NCBI GenBank assembly: GCA_013298625.1
Contig: JAAFIF010000031.1
Span: 21,044 to 85,043 of the forward strand
Direction: 5' to 3'
Origin: Myxococcales bacterium
GTDB taxonomy: Bacteria > Myxococcota_A > Polyangia > Polyangiales > Ga0077539
Length of the DNA stretch: 64,000 nucleotides
A program made the translations under genes and the position numbers. Under the pieces are notes generated by a model. That model was not told the DNA's origin. It was given only the letters and a program-made list of their open reading frames with translations, and did not search any database. How positions within the stretch are numbered: the stretch's first letter is position 1; each line of letters opens with the position of its first letter. Of the stretch, positions 16,066 through 24,839 are shown one piece after another.

Positions 16066-18185
16066 TCAGTTGTTGATCCCGATCGTCGTCGCGGGAATGT
16101 ACTGCGTGTTCGTCCGACCATCGCCGAGCTGGCTCGACGATCCCTCGCCCCAGCTGGTGATCGATCCCAACGCGGGCCGCGCGAAGTGAAAGCGTGAGCC
16201 CGAGGCCACTTCGAGGTAGTTCGCAGACTGCAGCGACGGCGCGCTCGGTCGCGTGCGAAACGGCGCGGCGCGCTCGCCCATCTGGCCCGAGGTGTTGTCG
16301 CCCCAGCAGTAGACCAGGCCCGTCGCCGTGCGCGCGCAGCTCGAGCTTTCTCCGCCCGTCAGCGCGACGAAGCGCATGTCCATCGGCATCGACGTCGCGA
16401 CGGCTGTGAGCGAAGCGACGATCGTCCCATCGCCGAGCTGCCCCAGGCGATTGGCTCCCCAGCAGCGCACCGTCCCATCGACCAGTCGCGCGCACGTGTG
16501 GCCGAGCCCCGCTGCGAGCTCGACTGCGCCGGTCACCAACGAGACCGGAGCGATCATCGAGCGCGACGTCGTCGTGCCATCACCGAGCTGCCCATCGCTG
16601 TTCGATCCCCAACACACCACGTCGCCCGAGACGCGCGCCGCGCAGCTGTGCTGCTGCCCGGCAGCGAGCTCGATCACCGCGCGCAGCCCCGCCACTTCCA
16701 CCGGCGTCGAGCGCGCCATCGTGGTGCCATCGCCGAGCTGCCCCTGCGCGTTCGATCCCCAGCAAAACACCACGCCGCTCGCGCGTCGTGCGCAGGTGTG
16801 GCGCGCGCCCGCGACCAGCTGCACCGCGTCGTTGATGCCCAAGACCGCGACGGGCGACGTTCGATCCGTGGAGCTTCCGTCGCCGAGCTGCCCGTCCGCG
16901 TTGAGTCCCCAACACGCGACCGTGCGATCCGCGCGCAGCGCGCACGTGTGCCCCTCCCCTGCAGCGAGTGCGACCGCGTCCATCACCGACGCGACGAGCA
17001 CCGGTTCGGGGCGATTCGCCGTCGTTCCGTCGCCGATCTGACCGTTGCTGTTCGCTCCCCAGCACAACACCTCGCCCGTCGCCCGTCGCGCGCAACCGTG
17101 ACGGGCGCCGCCCGCGACCTGCACCACCATGTGCGTCGCTGCGACGCCGACGCGATCCACGCCGGTGACCGCGTCGACGCCGTCGCCGAGCGTGCCGCCG
17201 CCGTTCGGGCCCCAACACGAAACGCCCCCGGTTTGGCGCCGAACGCAGGTGTGTCCGAAGCGAGTCGACACTTCGATCGCATTGCCCACGCCAACCGCAG
17301 TCGTCGGCGTCACGCTGTTGTTCGTCAGTCCGTTGCCGAGTTCGTGCGCAGCGTTCGTGCCCCAGCACGAGATCGTCCCGCCGCCTCTTAGCACGCACGC
17401 GTGCCGCGCTCCGACGGACAGCGCAGAGGCATCGGTGAGCGCGGTGACCGCGGCGGGCGTGCTGCGGTTCGCGGTCGATCCGTTGCCGAGCTGACCGGCG
17501 TCGTTGAGCCCCCAGCACGAGACCCCGTTGGTCGACAATCGCGCGCACGTGAAGCCGTTTCCAGTGCGGACGTCGCGAGCGTTGCTGATCCCGCTGACCG
17601 CCACTGGCGCGAGCTGCGCCGTCATCGTCCCGTTGCCGAGCTGGCCCGACGCGTTGGCGCCCCAGCAGAGCACAGCGCCCGTCGTCGTGGTCGCGCACGA
17701 GTGGTTGAAGCCCGCGGAGATCGTCGTGGCGTTGGTGATCGTCGCCACGGCGACCGGCGAGGGTCGCGACGTCGTGCTGCGATCGCCGAGCTGCCCCGCG
17801 GTGTTGGCGCCCCAGCACACGACGCCTCCCGCGGCGCGGCGCGCGCATGCGTGCGCGTTGCCGAGCGAGAGCTCGACAGCATCCGTGAGCCCGACGACCG
17901 TGACCGGCGTCGATCGCGCGGCCATCGTTCCGTCGCCGAGCCGTCCGGTGCTGTTGCTGCCCCAACAAAGCACCTCTCCGCTGCGACGCCGCGCGCACGC
18001 GTGGATGCCGCCGAGGGCGATCTCGACCGCGTCCGTCACGGCAACAACAGCCACTGGGTTCACTCGCGTGGTCGTCGTCCCGTCGCCGAGCTGGCCCACG
18101 TCGTTGTTGCCCCAGCAGAACACCCTGCCGTCCGTGTGCAGCAAGCACGAGAACCCAGAGCCCGTCCGGACCGAGCTCCAAGTCT
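16066..18185 (-). repeat. RCC1 repeat array, 14 units of ~150 bp
   Basis: Fourteen repeats were counted by eye, 13 with 'CWG' and the C-terminal one with 'SWG'. Same unit length and same GCCGAGCTG/GTTCGATCCCCAGCA-type DNA signature as the neighbouring array. Confidence 0.85.
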
Positions 18186-19413
18186 GTCGAGCGCACAGCC
18201 CCTGCACGCACGCGGCGCCGAACGCACAGCGCACTCCGCACGCGCCGCAGTGATTGGCGTCGTCGCGCAAGCTCGCTTCGCAGCCATCGCTCGAGCGTCC
18301 GTTGCAATCTCCTCGGCCGTCGACGCAGCGCGCGACGTTGCACGTGGTGCCCGCGCACGCGCCGAACCCCGTGTGCGCGCTCTGTCGACCGAGCGCGTCC
18401 ACCGTGGCGTCGACGCAGAACTGCTCGTCCGACGCGCCGTCGCAGTCGTCGTCGAGGGCGTTGCACATCTCGAGACGCTCGCCCGGCCGCACGCCTTGCG
18501 CGCACTGAAGCGCGCCGCTCACGCATCGAATGCGCGCTTCGGTGCGGCACACGCCTGGGTCCGATCCCATCGACATCAACATGCACGTCGCGCCGGCGCC
18601 GGGGTCCCCCTCGTCGACCACGCCGTCGCAGTTGTCATCGGCGCTGTTGCAGCTCTCTCTCGCCCCAGGAAACACGCTGTTTCCGCCCATCCCGTCGTTG
18701 CAGTCCGCGGCCCCTGCAGCGGGCGCGCGGTTGGTTGTCCCCGGCGGGCACGACCCGAAATCCCGAGCTCGCACGGGGTCGCTGCTCGGACACGCGCGAG
18801 ACTGCACCGAGCCTGTCGGCGCGAAGCCGTCGCCGTCGACGTCGGGAAAGCACTGCACCGAGACGCCCTCGTCGATCGCTTCGTCGCAGTTGTCATCGAG
18901 GTTGTTGCACTGCTCGGTCGCCCCAGGAAACCTCGTTGCCCCGTTCGCAGGGTCGTCCGCGCAGTCCGTCCCGCGCACCTCCGTCGCGGTCACGCTCAAC
19001 CGCGCGACGCTCGCTCCTCCGTCCACCGACGCCCCTGGCGCGCACCTGGGCGCCGCAGCGCCGGCCCAACGGTTGAAGCACGTGACGCTCGCGAAGCCGT
19101 CTTCGTCCTGGTCTCCGTCGCCGCCGCGCCCGGACACGAGCACCTGCGCGACCGTACAAGGGTCGCAGTCCTCGTCGACGCCGAGGTTGTCGCAGACCTC
19201 ACGGACGCTTGGGTTGATCCTGGCGTTGCGATCGTCGCAGTCGTCGCCGCCGCACGCCGCCGACGGGTGTCCATCGTTGTCCTCGTCGACGCATGTCCCG
19301 CCGTCGAGCGAGCGGTCCATCACGACGTCCGTCGCTGCATCCGGCGGCCCAGAAGCAGCGCACGCTTGCAACACACACGCGCTCAGCGCGACGAGCAACG
19401 TTCGAGCGTTCAT
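16066..19413 (-). CDS. Paralogous lipoprotein: MopE-type Cys-rich N-terminus plus 14 RCC1 blades
   Basis: An 1115-residue lipoprotein. The signal peptide (LLVALSACVLQAC, Cys18) is almost identical to that of the 11539-15897 gene, and the Cys-rich region shares blocks such as 'DEDNDGHPSAACGGDDCDDRN', 'VCDNLGVDEDCDPCTVAQV' and 'CGACGVRCAFGAAC'. It has an extra MopE-type motif 'CNSADDNCDGVVDEG'. From ~residue 410 there are 14 RCC1 repeats, i.e. two seven-bladed propellers, one fewer than its paralog. The last repeat has lost both Cys found in nearly every other blade ('HFARPALGSITSWGEG'). It probably sits on the outer-membrane surface as a binding scaffold; the ligand is unknown. Confidence 0.88.
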   Translation of the reverse strand: MNARTLLVALSACVLQACAASGPPDAATDVVMDRSLDGGTCVDEDNDGHPSAACGGDDCDDRNARINPSVREVCDNLGVDEDCDPCTVAQVLVSGRGGDGDQDEDGFASVTCFNRWAGAAAPRCAPGASVDGGASVARLSVTATEVRGTDCADDPANGATRFPGATEQCNNLDDNCDEAIDEGVSVQCFPDVDGDGFAPTGSVQSRACPSSDPVRARDFGSCPPGTTNRAPAAGAADCNDGMGGNSVFPGARESCNSADDNCDGVVDEGDPGAGATCMLMSMGSDPGVCRTEARIRCVSGALQCAQGVRPGERLEMCNALDDDCDGASDEQFCVDATVDALGRQSAHTGFGACAGTTCNVARCVDGRGDCNGRSSDGCEASLRDDANHCGACGVRCAFGAACVQGLCARQTWSSVRTGSGFSCLLHTDGRVFCWGNNDVGQLGDGTTTTRVNPVAVVAVTDAVEIALGGIHACARRRSGEVLCWGSNSTGRLGDGTMAARSTPVTVVGLTDAVELSLGNAHACARRAAGGVVCWGANTAGQLGDRSTTSRPSPVAVATITNATTISAGFNHSCATTTTGAVLCWGANASGQLGNGTMTAQLAPVAVSGISNARDVRTGNGFTCARLSTNGVSCWGLNDAGQLGNGSTANRSTPAAVTALTDASALSVGARHACVLRGGGTISCWGTNAAHELGNGLTNNSVTPTTAVGVGNAIEVSTRFGHTCVRRQTGGVSCWGPNGGGTLGDGVDAVTGVDRVGVAATHMVVQVAGGARHGCARRATGEVLCWGANSNGQIGDGTTANRPEPVLVASVMDAVALAAGEGHTCALRADRTVACWGLNADGQLGDGSSTDRTSPVAVLGINDAVQLVAGARHTCARRASGVVFCWGSNAQGQLGDGTTMARSTPVEVAGLRAVIELAAGQQHSCAARVSGDVVCWGSNSDGQLGDGTTTSRSMIAPVSLVTGAVELAAGLGHTCARLVDGTVRCWGANRLGQLGDGTIVASLTAVATSMPMDMRFVALTGGESSSCARTATGLVYCWGDNTSGQMGERAAPFRTRPSAPSLQSANYLEVASGSRFHFARPALGSITSWGEGSSSQLGDGRTNTQYIPATTIGINN

Positions 19414-19500
19414 GCGTCCTCTGGTATCCCACAGCGACGAGCGCTCGTGGCGCAGCCAGGCCATGACAAGCCATTTGGATCTGCCCGCAAACTCTCCCGC
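19414..19500 (-). promoter_or_regulatory. Conserved upstream region shared by the two RCC1 lipoprotein genes (copy B)
   Basis: Matches 15898-15985. Here the site before ATG 19413 reads AGAGGA with 5 nt spacing, a good Shine-Dalgarno, where copy A has GCGGA. The near-identity supports ATG 19413 and 15897 as the working starts. Confidence 0.5.
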
Positions 19501-19512
19501 GTCGCGCTGCGC

Positions 19513-20376
19513 TCACCCGCGCGCGACGGCCTCGCGGCGACACCACTCGCCGTACGAGCCCACGTACAGCGCCGCCCCGTCGACGCCGCATTCACTCAAA
19601 GCGAGCAGCGTGTGGCACGCGGTGACGCCAGAGCCGCAGTGAACGATCACCGCGCGCGCGTCGGGCCACGAGAGGCCGCGCTCGCTCCACAAGCGCTGGT
19701 AGATCGCGCGCAGCTCGTCGACGCTGCGAAAGCGCCCTCCCTCGCCGAGGTTGCTGGCGAACGGAACGTTGATCGCGCCCGGCAGTCGACCCGCCACCGG
19801 GTCGATCGGCTCGCTCTCGCCGCGGTAGCGATAGCCGTCGCGCACGTCGATCACCGTGCGTCGCTCGTCGCCGAGCGCGGCGCGCACCTGCTCGATCGTC
19901 ACGATGGTGCTGTCCGTCGTCCCCTCTTCGAGCGCCCGCGCTCGGCCCTCTGCGACCGAGTAGCGGCTCGCGCTTCGCTCGGTCATCGCGCCGCGCTCGA
20001 TCGGCCAGCCGCCGGAAAGCGCGGTCGCGAGCCCTCCGTCGAGCACGCGAACCCGTCGATGTCCGATCGCGCGCAGCATCCACCACAGGCGCGCCGCCGC
20101 GTTGGCGCCCGCCTTGTCGTCGTAGCAGACGATGTCGTCGCGCTCGGTGATCCCGTGCGCTTCGAGCACCGAGACGAAGCGCTGCGTGCTGGGCAGCGGG
20201 TGGCGACCGCCGTGCGCTGGGTCTCCTTTGCTCGAGAGCTCCGTCTCGAGGTCGAGCCAACGCGCGCCAGCGATGTGCTCGCGCTCGAACGCCGACCGCG
20301 CGTCGGCCCCTGCGCGCACGTCGATGAACTGCACGCCCGTGGTGAGATCGCCCTCTCGAAAAAGCCCAGTGCTCAT
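19513..20376 (-). CDS. Sulfurtransferase (rhodanese / 3-mercaptopyruvate sulfurtransferase type)
   Basis: A 287-residue two-domain rhodanese. The N-terminal inactive domain runs over 'VQFIDVRAG...FEREHIAGARWLDLE'. The C-terminal active domain has 'TVIDVRDGYRYRGESEPIDPVAGRLPGAINVPF' and the catalytic loop 'CGSGVTA' (Cys ~247). The CGSGVTA loop is the form found in 3-mercaptopyruvate sulfurtransferases such as E. coli SseA, so a role in sulfane-sulfur/cyanide or cysteine catabolism is likely. There is no signal peptide. ATG 20376 is preceded at 8 nt by TACAGT (plus-strand 20385-20390), a possible -10. Frame remains open upstream to 20508 but that part looks non-coding. Confidence 0.88.
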   Translation of the reverse strand: MSTGLFREGDLTTGVQFIDVRAGADARSAFEREHIAGARWLDLETELSSKGDPAHGGRHPLPSTQRFVSVLEAHGITERDDIVCYDDKAGANAAARLWWMLRAIGHRRVRVLDGGLATALSGGWPIERGAMTERSASRYSVAEGRARALEEGTTDSTIVTIEQVRAALGDERRTVIDVRDGYRYRGESEPIDPVAGRLPGAINVPFASNLGEGGRFRSVDELRAIYQRLWSERGLSWPDARAVIVHCGSGVTACHTLLALSECGVDGAALYVGSYGEWCRREAVARG

Positions 20377-20526
20377 CGCCGAGCACTGTAGCCCACGGTC
20401 GCGGGGCGCTGCGGGGTGCGACCGACGTGCGATGGATCCGCCGAGGCGCCGATTGGCTCTGCGTCGGCGCGACGCCGCTCGTTGACCGCGCAGAACGTGG
20501 GTCACCAACGGCGCAGCGCAAAGGGG

Positions 20527-20979
20527 CTACGTCGCGCGCAGCCGGGCGATCACGGCGCGCTCCCACTCGTCGCGGCTGGTCGTCGCGTGGAGGGAGACGC
20601 CAACGAGCGCGGTGGCCGCCCCCGCGGTCGCGACGCCCATGGACACCAGCCGCGACCCCGTCAGAAACCACGACGAACGAATCGCGTGTCGCTGCCGAAG
20701 GACCAGGTCGGTCAGCGTCTTGCGAGCCTTGGAGTCGTACGTGCTCAGAAGCTCCCAGTCGCTCTAGAACTCCCACTGACACGGCTGTTTCCACAGCGCT
20801 TCGGTCGCGGCGACCCACCCGTCTGCGAGCTGCGACGAGAGCACGCCGACCGCCTGCGAGACGACGACGCCGGGCGCGGGGTTCCACATCGAGAGCGTTC
20901 CGCGGGCGTCGCGGGCGTCGAGGATCGGACGTGCGGCAGCGCCTGCCGGCAACGGACGCGGCCGGTCGAGCATCTCCAT
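20527..20979 (-). pseudogene. Small gene interrupted by an in-frame TAG (20764-20766)
   Basis: The minus-strand frame from ATG 20979 reads 71 residues ending 'KQPCQWEF' and meets TAG at 20764-20766. The same frame then continues without a stop for 78 codons ('SDWELLSTYDSKARKTLTDL' onward) to a TAG at 20527-20529. Both halves have codons ending mostly in G/C and read as one compact 150-residue protein; the stop sits where Trp (TGG) would fit ('WEF-W-SDWELL'). The second half has no good start of its own. I infer a recent TGG-to-TAG nonsense change, a sequencing error, or readthrough. The protein resembles small STAS/SpoIIAA-like cytosolic proteins only by general appearance; function unknown. 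A possible -10 TACCAT lies 7 nt before the ATG. Confidence 0.65.
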
Positions 20980-21031
20980 GCACGCGATGGTACGACGACG
21001 CACGCGCGGCGCGACATCGAATCGGCGAGCG

Positions 21032-22867
21032 CTATTGCAGCTCGAGCGCAGGCCCGAACGCGCGCTTGAGCATCCACAGCTCGTCTTCTGAGAAACCGCG
21101 GTACGGGATCGTGAGCCGCGAAAGAGACGCACACAACCCGCTCTCGCACAGCGCTCGCGCCGAGCCGGGACCGAACCGACTGGGCAGCATCGTGAGCTCG
21201 AAGAGCGAGCGGCCGACCGGGCTCTTCGCGAGCTGTTCGATCAGCTCCGACGACGCCTCGGTCTGCATGAACGAGAGCGACTCGAGCCCCGCGAGCCGCT
21301 CGCTCGCGAACAGCGGCGCGAGGTCGTCGATCGTGACGACGCTCGCTCGCAGCGAGAGCTCACGCAACGTCGTCGCCGAACGGCTGAGCGAGATCGCGCG
21401 CAGCACGACCGACGGATCGGCGACGGCCCCGAGATCGAGCGACGCGAGCGCGCATCGGTCGAGCAGCGCGACGAGCGCTGATGCGCTGCCGCCCGCAAGA
21501 TTGTCGAACGTCAACGCGTGCAGCGCCGCGAAGCTCTCGTTGCCGGCCATCGCGTCGAGCGCGCCCGGACCGAACGTGGCGCCCCTCCACTCGAAGCGCC
21601 GCAACCCCGCGCAGCGAAGCGCGCTCGCGAAGGCCTCGACCGGCGGCGACGGCATCTCTCGGCGATACCACGACGCGAACGTCACCGACTCGACCGCGGA
21701 AAGCGCCGGCGACGCAGCGAAGTCGCGCGCGACCGTCTCGGTGAGCTGCACGTCCGAAAGATCCACGGCGCGCAGCGCTCCGCAAGCGCGCTGCAGCGCC
21801 GCGAAGTCCTCGGGCGTCACGGGTGCTCCTCGAAACGACAGGGCTTCGAGCGATCGCAGGTCGCGCGACGCGGCCACGCTCTTCAGCGCCGACGGCTCTC
21901 GGTCGCTCACCGCGAGCGCGAGCGATCGCACCGCGTCGAGGCGCCCGATCAACGCGAGCAGCGCGGGCATGCACGGATCGCGCGTCGAGATCGCCAGCGC
22001 ATCGACCGAGCGCAGCGACGAGCGCGCGGCAAACGCCGCCACGTCCTCTGCGCTCACCGCCGCCAGCGACAAGCGTCGCAGCCCCTCGGGCAGCGAGTCG
22101 GCGTACGCGTCGAAGCCCACTGGACTGCTGCGCTCGAGCACGAGGCCCGTGAGCTGTCCGTGCGCGAGCACCTCGAGCGCCTCTCGCGTCGCGCCGTCGT
22201 CGCGCTGCGAACGCACCGCCACCTCGAGGTCGCTCGCGAACCGACGCCGCTGCGCCACGAGGGCCCTCGCCCATTCGAGCGCCGCGCGTCGGCTCATGGT
22301 GAGCTTCGTCACGAGCGAGGCGCCAGGCTCGTCTTGCCCAGCAAGCGCACGGGCAGACCACGGGTGCGACCAGAAGCCCTTCAGCAACGGAGCGCCCTCG
22401 ATCCAGCGGCGCTTGTCCTCGTCGCTGGCGGTCTCGAGCAGGGCGTCGAGCGGCCGGGCGGTGCGCTTTCCGTCCGCTGCGCGAGCGAGCGCGCGATCGA
22501 CGAGACGACGGCGCTCTCCGAGCTCCATTCCGTCGCCGGCCCAACGCGCGAGCTGATCGACCGTGCTCACCTCGAGCGCGCGCGTCGCCCTGTGCTTCTC
22601 GGGATCCACGCCTGCGCCGAGCAAGACGCTCTGGTAGCGCTTCAGCTTCGCCGTCGTGGCGATGAGCGACCGAGACGCCAACGCCGTGAGCGAGAGCTCG
22701 TGCAGCGGATGCGCGTCGATCTCGTCGCAGAGCGCGTAGGTCGAGCTCCCCTCGAGCTCGAACAAACGCGGGTCGTAGGTCGCGCTCGTCGCGAACGGGC
22801 TCTGCACGCCCCCGAGTGTATCCAACGCCGCCGCCGGTCGCGCTGCCGGGATGTCCTCGGTCGACAC
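21032..22867 (-). CDS. Leucine-rich-repeat-like protein
   Basis: A 611-residue cytoplasmic protein. The N-terminal ~230 residues are helical ('LCDEIDAHPLHELSLTALASRSLIATTAKLKRY'). From ~240 on, irregular LRR-like units follow, e.g. 'LRSVDALAISTRD', 'LRSLEALSFRGAPVTPEDF', 'LRAVDLSDVQLTETV' and 'LAGLESLSFMQTEAS', close to the LRRs of Myxococcus/Gemmata-type proteins. No catalytic domain is recognised. The start is GTG 22867; GTG ~22804 is an alternative. It is divergent from the gene at 22936 with ~70 bp between. Probably a protein-protein interaction scaffold. Confidence 0.65.
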   Translation of the reverse strand: MSTEDIPAARPAAALDTLGGVQSPFATSATYDPRLFELEGSSTYALCDEIDAHPLHELSLTALASRSLIATTAKLKRYQSVLLGAGVDPEKHRATRALEVSTVDQLARWAGDGMELGERRRLVDRALARAADGKRTARPLDALLETASDEDKRRWIEGAPLLKGFWSHPWSARALAGQDEPGASLVTKLTMSRRAALEWARALVAQRRRFASDLEVAVRSQRDDGATREALEVLAHGQLTGLVLERSSPVGFDAYADSLPEGLRRLSLAAVSAEDVAAFAARSSLRSVDALAISTRDPCMPALLALIGRLDAVRSLALAVSDREPSALKSVAASRDLRSLEALSFRGAPVTPEDFAALQRACGALRAVDLSDVQLTETVARDFAASPALSAVESVTFASWYRREMPSPPVEAFASALRCAGLRRFEWRGATFGPGALDAMAGNESFAALHALTFDNLAGGSASALVALLDRCALASLDLGAVADPSVVLRAISLSRSATTLRELSLRASVVTIDDLAPLFASERLAGLESLSFMQTEASSELIEQLAKSPVGRSLFELTMLPSRFGPGSARALCESGLCASLSRLTIPYRGFSEDELWMLKRAFGPALELQ

Positions 22868-22935
22868 GCGAGCGCGGTCTCCGTCGGCGAAGCGAGAACT
22901 GCGCGACGAAGCGCGCTACAACATCGGTCGCGCAC

Positions 22936-24063
22936 ATGCACCACCCTGCTCCGATCGAGTCCTTTGCTGCCCCGGTGCAAAAGGCCCTGTCCGCCGCCGC
23001 GCCGCTTCGAATGATGGCCGCGCGAGGCATGGCCCCGCTTCCGCCGCCGGTGCTCGTGACGGTCGTCTACCTGACGCAATACGACGCGGACGAGTCCTTC
23101 GCCGCTGCTGCGAAGGCGACGTTCGCCAAGCTGCCGCCGCCCGTGCTCGACGCGGCGCTCGCCGCGAGCGACCTGCACGCCGCCGTGCTCGACGCGCTGT
23201 GCGACAACTACGCGCACCGCACGGACATCGACGAACGCGTCGTGAAGCACCCGTCGACCGACGGCGAGACCATCGTCAAGATCGCCAAGCGCGCCAGCGA
23301 GTCGATGTGCGAGCTGATCGCCACCAACGAGCAGCGCTTGCTCGCGAACAAGGCCATCATCGAGGCGCTCTACCTCAACGAGCACACGCGCATGAGCACC
23401 GCCGATCGCCTGTGCGAGCTCGCCGCGCGGCACGGGCTCGAGCTCGACATCCCCGGCTTCGCAGAGATCGCCAAGTCCCTGGAGAACGCGCTGATCCCCG
23501 AGGCGGGCGAAGAGAGCCCCGTGGACGACATGTTTCGCGCGTCGATCGCTGAGTCGCAGACCATCGTCGAGGCCGAGGACGACGACATCTTCGTGCGCGA
23601 CGAGAAGGGCGAAGGCAAGGCGCTCAAGGGAGACTTCGAAAAGGTCGCCAAGCGCCTCGAAGACATGACCATCAGCGAGAAGATCCGCGTGGCGATGCTC
23701 GGCTCGTCTGCGCAGCGGCGGGTGCTCGCGTGCTCGCCAGTGCGCACGATCGCCGAGGCGGCGGTGCGCTCGCCGCGCATGCAGCCGGACGAAGTGCAGA
23801 AGCTCGCGATGCTCCCCGAGGCCAACGAAGAGGTGCTTCGTCAGATCGCGCGGCGCGGAGACTGGCTGAAGAACTCGCGCACGCGCTTCTGCCTCGCGCG
23901 CAACCCGAAGACCCCGGTGAACATCGCCATCTCGCAGCTCGGACACCTCGGCGACTTCGACCTGAAGGCGCTCGAGAAGAGCCGTCAGGTCCCGATTCAG
24001 GTGCGCAACATCGCCAAGCAGATCATCGAGAAGCGCCACGAGAAGCGCTCGGGCAAGCAGTGA
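22936..24063 (+). CDS. Helical-repeat protein of unknown function coupled to a PP2C-like phosphatase
   Basis: A 375-residue cytoplasmic protein made of short HEAT-like helical units ('SESMCELIATNEQRLLANKAIIEALYLN', 'ISEKIRVAMLGSSAQRRVLACSPVRTIAEAAVRSPRM', 'RFCLARNPKTPVNIAISQL'). An acidic segment lies near residues 195-230. The pattern of ~20-residue units with a conserved 'N..ll..lA' spacing suggests an alpha solenoid. ATG 22936 is chosen because homology-like order begins there and TACAAC (22917-22922) lies 13 nt upstream. Its stop overlaps the next start (GTGA at 24060-24063), so it is co-translated with the phosphatase and may be its partner. Confidence 0.7.
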   Translation: MHHPAPIESFAAPVQKALSAAAPLRMMAARGMAPLPPPVLVTVVYLTQYDADESFAAAAKATFAKLPPPVLDAALAASDLHAAVLDALCDNYAHRTDIDERVVKHPSTDGETIVKIAKRASESMCELIATNEQRLLANKAIIEALYLNEHTRMSTADRLCELAARHGLELDIPGFAEIAKSLENALIPEAGEESPVDDMFRASIAESQTIVEAEDDDIFVRDEKGEGKALKGDFEKVAKRLEDMTISEKIRVAMLGSSAQRRVLACSPVRTIAEAAVRSPRMQPDEVQKLAMLPEANEEVLRQIARRGDWLKNSRTRFCLARNPKTPVNIAISQLGHLGDFDLKALEKSRQVPIQVRNIAKQIIEKRHEKRSGKQ

Positions 24064-24827
24064 GGCTCGCGCCGCAAAGGCGAGCGCAGTTCGTCGCGGA
24101 CTCTGTCGGGGCCGAGCAGAGTGCTCACCGCTACGACGCGACGGTCGTCCTGCGCAGAGACGACATCGGCGTGGTGATCCGGGGGTTCAGGACCCATGGC
24201 AGGAGCGTGGCAGAGCTCATCGAAGAGCTGCTTCCCGAGTGCTATCGCGCGGAGGTGGGGCACACGGCGGAGATGCGCTCGCCGCCCGGCGCCGAGCTGC
24301 TCCTTCGCGGAACGCTCTCGCGGTTGAACGCAGCGCTCCTCGCGCGCGGCGCCGCCGACACGCTGTTTCGGGGTTTGGCCGCATCGCTGTGCGCCATCGC
24401 GATCGAGGGCGACGAGGCCGTGATCGCGCACGTCGGCGACTGCCGCGCGTTTGTGCTCACGCCGGACGACGACCTGTATTTGTGCACGCAGGATCACACC
24501 CTCGCCCAGGACTACGAAGACATGGGTCGAGCGGCCCCGCTGCTCCCGAACGGTCAACGCAACATCGATTCGAAGGGCATCACCACCAGCGTCATCGGAG
24601 CCGAGAGCATTCGGCGCACCGACATCGCCATCGAGCAAGTGCACGACCGCAGCGTGTTCTTGCTGTGCACACCACGGTTGAACGACGTCACGACACAGGA
24701 CGAGCTTCGCGCGGCGGCGATCCTCGCGCGCGTTTCTCCGAGCGAAGCCAGCGCGCAGCTCCGGCACCTCGCGCTCTCGCGACAGGGTACCTACGACGAG
24801 TCGAGCTGGGTGATCGTCAGCGCATAG
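24060..24827 (+). CDS. PP2C-like (PPM family) serine/threonine phosphatase, divergent
   Basis: A 255-residue protein. The core 'AIAIEGDEAVIAHVGDCRAFVLTPDDDLYLCTQDHTLAQ' (about residues 114-152) matches the PP2C motif 'VAHVGDSRAYL....L..LT.DHS', with the metal-binding Asp in 'HVGD'. The end 'YDESSWVIVSA' fits the family's C-terminal 'DN.T.vvv' motif in weakened form. The N-terminal 'RYDATVV..DDIGVVI' stands where PP2C has 'R..NEDa', and this first metal-binding motif is not clearly preserved, so catalysis is uncertain. GTG 24060 overlaps the previous stop by 4 bp. Likely cytosolic, acting with the 22936 gene; it may counter kinases such as the one at 42453. Confidence 0.7.
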   Translation: MRLAPQRRAQFVADSVGAEQSAHRYDATVVLRRDDIGVVIRGFRTHGRSVAELIEELLPECYRAEVGHTAEMRSPPGAELLLRGTLSRLNAALLARGAADTLFRGLAASLCAIAIEGDEAVIAHVGDCRAFVLTPDDDLYLCTQDHTLAQDYEDMGRAAPLLPNGQRNIDSKGITTSVIGAESIRRTDIAIEQVHDRSVFLLCTPRLNDVTTQDELRAAAILARVSPSEASAQLRHLALSRQGTYDESSWVIVSA

Positions 24828-24839
24828 TGCGCGAGCGCG

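Noticed and set aside
11539..19413. CRISPR-like regular repeats
   Set aside because: The periodic DNA repeats are ~150-bp coding units of RCC1 blades, not short direct repeats with unique spacers.
22816..22935. 40-codon upstream extension of the 22936 gene
   Set aside because: It overlaps the start of the divergent LRR-like gene and reads Arg/Pro-rich; ATG 22936 after a -10-like TACAAC is better.
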